Below are positions 7,074 to 11,361 of a stretch of 11,361 nt of DNA, in pieces. Within the stretch, counting starts at the first letter, position 1; each line of letters opens with the position of its first letter. This DNA comes from Zygnema cylindricum. Its lineage: Eukaryota > Streptophyta > Zygnematophyceae > Zygnematales > Zygnemataceae. The position numbers and the translations under genes are program-made. A model generated the notes under the pieces. That model had not been told where the DNA came from. It searched no databases and saw only the letters and a list, made by a program, of their open reading frames with translations. The stretch lies in NCBI GenBank assembly GCA_037447655.1, contig JBBHKE010001202.1, forward strand, positions 1 through 11,361, read 5' to 3'.

Positions 7074-7311
7074 AATACGTCTCGCAAGAGTTCATAAACC
7101 ATGCCAGATGGGCCTCCCGCCGAAAGGTGAGGAAACCGAATAAAAGCTTTTGTAAATGCTTCTCGCTCTAAGTCGAAATACTCGAGTGGATCATGCACCT
7201 CGACGAAAAAAAGGAGCTCGTCACGGGCAGGAGGATGGAGCAAACGCAGGGCTTCAACTATTGCCTCTCTTTGTTGACATAAAACGAGCAACGTGATGCA
7301 ATCACAAGTAT
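7074..7311 (-). pseudogene. Reverse-transcriptase-like fragment (non-LTR type), truncated by LTR insertion
   Basis: The minus-strand frame encodes an Arg/Leu/Glu-rich stretch ending in FPHLSAGGPSGM..ELLRDVF. The FP..SAGGPSGM...L.. pattern resembles the segment just N-terminal to the RT core of many LINE-like reverse transcriptases (FP.GSAGGPDGL...HL.). The similarity stops exactly at 7073/7074, where the open frame runs on into LTR sequence, so the LTR interrupts it. A splice-acceptor-like TTTTGTAG lies just upstream of 7311, and sequence beyond that is AT-rich and non-coding-like. The catalytic YxDD part is not present. The missing half is not found left of position 282. Family assignment rests on one short motif. 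Confidence 0.4.
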
Positions 7312-7846
7312 CTACAAAACCAATATTATATTGACATTGACATCGATTCACACATTGCAAAACCTCACATTATTACTAATCTACATTATTACCCGTGCCA
7401 TGCAATTCCCTAGCTTATATTGTCTTTGCGAAAGAGCAGTGAATCTTCCGCTTGTTTTATGAGAACACCTGTACTAATGAAGAGAGCCTCCAGTTTCTAT
7501 TCTGACCGTAGGAAAATAAGTTGTCATTTGCAAATGGAAAGCATCTTTTGTTGAGAAACATTAAAACTTGAATCCAAATATATATTTGGATATCATAGAA
7601 CCGAGCCAGATTCAAGAGATTCATCATTATCACTTCATAAGTGGACGGACAAATAGATTGTTCTTTTGATTGGTTTGATGGTATCATAATATCCACTTTG
7701 GTGAACTCGGGAGTGGCTCAACAAATTTTTTTTTTCAATTATGACATTGACCTTTCATTAGGTGACATTTACAGAATAAAATCGAGTCCACAAAATATGT
7801 TGGCATTTTGAACAATTCCGTTCGTAATTTTCAAACTTTTAAGCTA
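7312..7846. other. AT-rich stretch, no gene identified
   Basis: No recognisable protein or RNA is seen. A minus-strand open frame of 79 codons (7457-7696) contains a NLARFYDI stretch but no identifiable domain. It ends near a splice-donor-like CAG/GTGTTC, so it could be an exon, but I cannot support that. Confidence 0.45.
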
Positions 7847-7936
7847 TTCGCTAAAAACCCACTTACCAAAAAATGTTAAAACAGTACAACGTTCGCTAAA
7901 AACCCACTTACCAAAAAATGTTAAAACAGTACAACA
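7847..7936. repeat. 45-bp tandem duplication
   Basis: Units 7847-7891 and 7892-7936 are identical except for the last base (G versus A). The near-identity indicates a recent slippage or duplication event. The local minus-strand open frame repeats with it and is not taken as a gene. Confidence 0.92.
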
Positions 7937-8785
7937 AGGCAAAAACTTACTTACTTCCAGTTTATATGGGTGGATGTTACGGGTAGTGAAACCACACCCA
8001 TGGCTTGAGAAAAATTTACAATTTTGCTCTCTTCGTATTTCTACTAAGTTTGTTCTCTCCACTGTTCCTAAAAGTTTACCTGCGGCCTGTCCCATATAGT
8101 CTCACTTGGATCGAGATAACATGGGGAGAACTCGCGTCATGTTCAAAAAATATGACTAACGAAATTTGAACACCTATGGATTTTTTGCGTTCGTAAAACT
8201 TGGAAGATGAAACTTCAGAGCTTATTTCCCCTAATCGATGGCAACCAAAGTAAAACCATCACCACAAAGTATTTTTGCATAAAGTCGAAATAAAACATTA
8301 CTATAGAAATACTCCAGTGTATAAGTACTTTCATAAACTTTCCGGAGCATTGCAAAGCACAAACAAATTATACGCATGACAACAATATATAAATAATCTG
8401 CAAATCAACAGAAGTTTTCTTGGTTGGGCAATGTGGAAAGTTGTCCAATCTGCAGTAAGAATCTGATTTGTGCATAAGGTCTTTTGGCATTGGCGCGTTT
8501 TCTATGAAAATATATCTTTCTCATTTGACACTTTGCAGTACGTGCCTTGGAAAAACATAAGTGCAACATGTGAGAGGCATAGAAATCGTCGAAAAATCTA
8601 AATTTTCAAGAATGCATTCTTAGAGATTTGGTTGATGGCGGAGAAATCAAAAAGAAGAAGAAAGCAAAAGTTAAGATTTTTATATGAAGAATATCATATG
8701 TTTGTATGCCACCGGAGTATATGGAGTAAAAAGGGCCTTTCCAAAAATACATTATCAAAATGAAGTTTAACAGAAGGCAAAGTAC
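7937..8785. other. Non-coding or intronic stretch downstream of the LysM exon
   Basis: No gene is recognised. On the minus strand this is where further exons of the LysM gene would lie. A splice-acceptor-like CTTACTGCAG (about 8451-8460) and an open stretch of about 60 codons ending near 8078 beside CCGCAG/GTAAAC are visible, but neither encodes an obvious LysM continuation. Confidence 0.4.
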
Positions 8786-8893
8786 CTGTTGACTAGGTTG
8801 GAGGGTATTGCAGTCGAGATCCGGGTTGGGAGAGTTTATTCCACTGATTGAAGAGAGTCCAAAAAGGCGACTAATGGACGCGCAGGTATCGGT
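8786..8893 (-). CDS. LysM domain, second part (internal exon)
   Basis: This stretch of exactly 36 codons starts TDTCASISRLFGL and ends NPDLDCNTLQPSQQ. It matches the LysM pattern (S/T-D-T-C..I...FGL, N-P-x-L-x-C-x-x-L-Q-P-x-Q). LysM modules bind N-acetylglucosamine polymers such as chitin or peptidoglycan. The exon is framed by a good acceptor (TTTTTCATTACCGCAG at 8894) and a weaker donor (CAG/GTACTT at 8785), both in phase 0. It joins in frame to the exon at 9711-9759, which supplies the missing YTVNS start of the domain. If the weak donor is not used, the genomic sequence reads on as QVLC, which could itself close the domain. No continuing exon was found. It may be a partial or decayed gene. 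Confidence 0.62.
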
Positions 8894-9710
8894 CTGCGGT
8901 AATGAAAAACCAGTCAGTATTATCTTTAATAACAACCGCAATCCAACTGGTATTAAGCTAGTCAACATCACAACAGGAATCTGAAGCGACAGTGAAATTT
9001 GGAAGAATTTGATGCAAAAGAATTCACTTGAATGCTTGTAGGAAACTCTGGAACTTTGACAGAAAACAGCATGGAATTTTAGAAAATCACAAGTATGTAT
9101 GATTGTACTATACCTTCCCACATCCGCCAAAAACAAAGCACAAACAGACAGGTGAAGACGCATCCAACCCATCAAAGAAAAACAAGTAAAAAAAGAGTTC
9201 CGAAGATGTGTAGCAAATAAAAAATGACGACATAAATTCAACAGTGTTATAGGTAGACCAGACTGATTTTCCACATCAAAATTTAGCGATCCTCACAACA
9301 TAATGTATGCCCAATATATTTCCGTTTACATTGTATATCCTAATGTTTATTTAGTTTGGACCACATGGACTATAACTATGATAATAGAGCGGACTACATT
9401 ATTTGTCCGGTGCAGAATATATAGTGGTTATTGCAAAAGGTGTTGCCCGCTTTTTCAACAATTGCAGGAGATTTTTTTTTTCTTAAACAATCACATGAAA
9501 AAAAATATTAATCAGAACATTACTACCACAAAAAATCAATAAAAATGTCGCAAGAATTTTCGGCACTTCCAATGTCTTGAAGCCGTCATTGAAGCTGCCA
9601 CGTTGGGTTTACAGACCGGTTTTGATCGAATAAGAAAACAGACACAAACTGAGTAAAAATGAAGGGTAAAACAGACATGAGGTTGAATACATATGTCTGG
9701 TTCTACTCAC
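8894..9710 (-). other. Putative 817-bp intron within the LysM domain
   Basis: It runs from a strong donor (GTGAGTAG) to an acceptor (TTTTTCATTACCGCAG). A hydrophobic open stretch inside it (MGWMRLHLSV near 9172) resembles a signal peptide, but its frame does not connect to the LysM exon at the available splice sites. The rest is AT-rich and non-coding. Confidence 0.5.
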
Positions 9711-9759
9711 ACTGTTGACTGTATAAGAAATTCCACAAGGGCGAGCATTTTTGTAACAT
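9711..9759 (-). CDS. LysM domain, first part (exon)
   Basis: This stretch encodes CYKNARPCGISYTVNS. The C-G-x-x-Y-T-V-x-S opening is the classic start of a LysM module, and the next conserved residues (DTC) are supplied by the exon at 8786-8893. The exon ends at AAC AGT followed by GTGAGT, a strong donor, in phase 0. Its acceptor is taken as ACTCCACCTAG just before 9759, which leaves one base of the first codon to an upstream exon. Alternatively translation could start at ATG 9776 (MATPPR...), but that protein would lack the secretion signal expected for a LysM protein. No signal-peptide exon was recognised further upstream. Confidence 0.6.
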
Positions 9760-9776
9760 CTAGGTGGAGTTGCCAT

Positions 9777-10386
9777 CGGGTAATGCATATATAAAAACCT
9801 TCGCACACGTGTTACGTTTTCAGTGTTACAACGTAAGCTAAATATTATTTCTTGAAAATGGTAAATCATTTACAAACTCTATACCTTTAATGTAAAATAT
9901 GTGCTTGCGTACTATGTAATTGTACTAATATGTCTATCCTATCATTGTAACACTGTCATCACCTTTTTTGTTCACACACGCTTTTTCTTTCGTTTGCTTT
10001 TTTATTGTGACTAGTAAGTTAATGCACGATATACGAGCATGGTTCATGTCTTGTTTATTAAAACGCAGAAGTACTATTGTACTAATATTGATGTTTGTAG
10101 AGATATTTCTAGACGAGGCCCAAAACAACATAAAGATTGTCGCAAGATTGAGCAAAGAATTAACGACACTAAATTGTCTCGATTTTGTCACACCGTCTCC
10201 AGATATGTAATTCTTGAAAAGGACAGGTAGCTTCTAAACTGCTAGCATATTATGATCGGACGGTCACAAACAAAGGATTGACGGCTGAACACTCATTAGT
10301 GCCGGTGGCGGCTTCATCTATATTCATTGACATGTTCCTGCACCCAAAATCTTACGGTAAAAAACAATTGCCGAGGGGGTAGTTTG
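9777..10386. other. AT-rich stretch, no gene identified
   Basis: It contains overlapping open frames on both strands at 9934-10230, none with a recognisable family. A first exon of the LysM gene could lie here on the minus strand, but no ATG-led signal peptide with a fitting donor is visible. Confidence 0.4.
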
Positions 10387-10454
10387 AAAGTTACGTGATC
10401 GGTGAGGTCGCCCGAGGAACAAAGTTACCCGTTTGTTGAGGTCTCCCAAGGGAC
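10387..10454. repeat. 34-bp imperfect tandem duplication
   Basis: Units 10387-10420 and 10421-10454 both start AAAGTTAC and share TGAGGTC.CCC.AGG.AC. Several substitutions separate them, so this duplication is older than the 45-bp one at 7847. Confidence 0.8.
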
Positions 10455-11024
10455 TCATTGTTCAAGTCTTTAGATGGACAGTGATGATTTATTTAAAGGT
10501 TTATAAATAGACGACCAAAGGTCTATAATTTGTATAAAGATAAAAGGAGCGTGACGAGATATCTTCAACATTTTTTTTTTTGTTAGATTTGGTGTACTCG
10601 TGTCCACCTTGTTATAAGGCACATGGCCTTTGCAATGTGTGAAAACTTCAATGGTTGTCCATCGTGGCATGAATCTATATCATTCAGGTATAGCAATTCT
10701 ACACTTTCTACAGATCACTACCCACCTCCTCAAGGCAGGTAGCCATCTAGAGAACCGAATGCAGCAATTGCTTCTCGGATGAGGACCCAAAACTTGTTGA
10801 ACAATCAATGTTTACACCTAGACTCCTAGAGAATCTTGGTCGGATCTGCGGTTATGTTATTGTTTTTGAAAAAGAAAAAAAAAACACTGCGGTATTGTAT
10901 GTAAAAGTATGGAATCATGTAAACAACCTGCTTTTTTTGTTGATAGACAATAAGCCTAATCATTCATTTGATTGGTTTGAGAAAAAAATATTACAACTTA
11001 AGTCATCTTTAAACTTATTAAGTA
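10455..11024. other. AT-rich stretch, no gene identified
   Basis: It contains homopolymer A and T runs (for example near 10571 and 10870) and short unremarkable open frames. I see no recognisable coding or RNA feature. Confidence 0.45.
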
Positions 11025-11201
11025 CTTAACTTTGGCGTCTATGTTTTTCCGACTCCCAATCACATCAAGCCCGTTCATCTACAAACCCAAACCCTTCATA
11101 AAACTATCATGTGGAGTCAATCCAACGTGCCGAGCTGCTGGACCCATGACGAGTGACAGGTTTCTTGAAACAATGTCTTCAATAGTAGGACAGGTAACAT
11201 C
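11025..11201 (-). pseudogene. Class III (plant secretory) peroxidase-like remnant
   Basis: The minus-strand frame reads TCPTIEDIV, then 10 residues later PAARHVGLTPHDSFMKG, then after an in-frame TAG (11079-11081) a stretch GLDVIGSRKNIDAKVK. Plant class III peroxidases show CP..E.IV, then AA..LRLHFHDCFV.GCD with the distal catalytic His, then RGF.VID.IK..VE. Matches include Cys, Pro, Glu, Ile-Val, Ala-Ala, Leu, the distal His-Asp, Phe and Gly. Damage includes Cys to Ser in HDCF, a first segment about four residues short, the in-frame stop, and loss of the residues between HDCF and RGF. No proximal-His region is seen in the window. It is most likely a decayed fragment. The upstream side runs straight into a minisatellite. 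Confidence 0.48.
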
Positions 11202-11355
11202 GAGCAAAACAATATCGAACAATATCGAGGAAAACAGTAACGGGAAAAACAGTATCGAGAAAACAATATTGAGAAAATCCATATCAGGTAAAACAACATA
11301 GAGCAAAATGAGAAAGTAAAAAACGATATCGACAAAAAAAACATCGAGCAAGATA
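11194..11355. repeat. Degenerate short tandem repeat (AAAACAATATCGAG-like units)
   Basis: About ten variable units of 11-17 bp recur, built on (A)AAACA(A/G)TATCGAG. They cover the right end of the window and overlap the start of the peroxidase-like remnant. Long open frames here on both strands arise from the repeat. Confidence 0.75.
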
Positions 11356-11361
11356 TTAATG

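Noticed and set aside
8078-8260. Open stretch of about 60 codons on the minus strand ending at CCGCAG/GTAAAC
   Set aside because: It has no recognisable domain and no clear acceptor. The length is within chance.
9119-9172. Possible signal-peptide exon MGWMRLHLSV for the LysM gene
   Set aside because: Its donor (AAG/GTATAG) would join to the LysM exon out of frame, and the exon at 9711-9759 gives a better in-frame LysM start.
8606-9274. 222-codon continuous minus-strand protein
   Set aside because: Only its central 36 codons look like protein (LysM). The flanks read as intron-like Phe/Leu/Ser-rich sequence beyond clear splice sites, so it is treated as exon plus introns.
10111-10191. Hydrophobic minus-strand stretch as a possible signal peptide (NSLLNLATIFMLFWASS)
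   Set aside because: The only start is GTG, the frame is closed upstream by TAG without an ATG, and no donor fits the LysM exon.
1-11361. CRISPR array, bacterial operon, phage or intact integrated virus
   Set aside because: There are no regularly spaced identical repeats with unique spacers, no dense co-directional coding, and no viral structural genes. The direct repeats are LTRs or simple tandem duplications.

Overview
The window looks like land-plant nuclear DNA rather than bacterial or viral DNA. It is AT-rich with long non-coding stretches, and its recognisable coding pieces are short and intron-split. The two LTR retrotransposons carry primer-binding sites that match the anticodon arm of plant initiator tRNA-Met. 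There is also a LysM (chitin/peptidoglycan-binding type) domain split over two exons and a decayed piece resembling a class III plant peroxidase. A bryophyte is possible, but that is a weak guess from the mix of families. No intact full-length gene was found.

Layout. Positions 1-281 are AT-rich flank with nothing recognisable. Positions 282-4347 are a Ty1/copia-like LTR element lying on the minus strand. It has two LTRs of about 1.05 and 1.08 kb, a tRNA-iMet-type PBS at 3253-3268, a polypurine tract at 1332-1344, a broken gag at 2181-3240, and an unrecognised 267-codon ORF (1350-2153) where pol would be expected. There is no protease, integrase, reverse transcriptase or RNase H, so it is a non-autonomous, gag-bearing element of the kind called TR-GAG. 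Its LTRs differ at roughly one position in ten, so it is old.

Positions 4348-7073 are a second, much younger LTR element on the plus strand. Its two 475-bp LTRs differ at about five positions. It has the same type of PBS (4823-4836) and a 1.78-kb interior with no recognisable protein, so it too is non-autonomous. The two elements sit back to back with their 5' LTRs touching at 4347/4348, so transcription from them would diverge. I see no target-site duplication around either element.

Positions 7074-7311 (minus) hold a fragment resembling the N-terminal side of a non-LTR-type reverse transcriptase, cut off exactly at the LTR boundary. From 7312 to the end the DNA is mostly non-coding. It contains three local tandem repeats (45-bp, 34-bp, and a degenerate minisatellite at the right end), the two LysM exons on the minus strand (9711-9759 and 8786-8893), and the peroxidase-like remnant (11025-11201, minus).

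How it fits together: this is an intergenic or gene-margin region overtaken by retrotransposons. The most system-like feature is the pair of non-autonomous elements sharing the same unusual priming strategy. Both would depend on enzymes supplied by another element.
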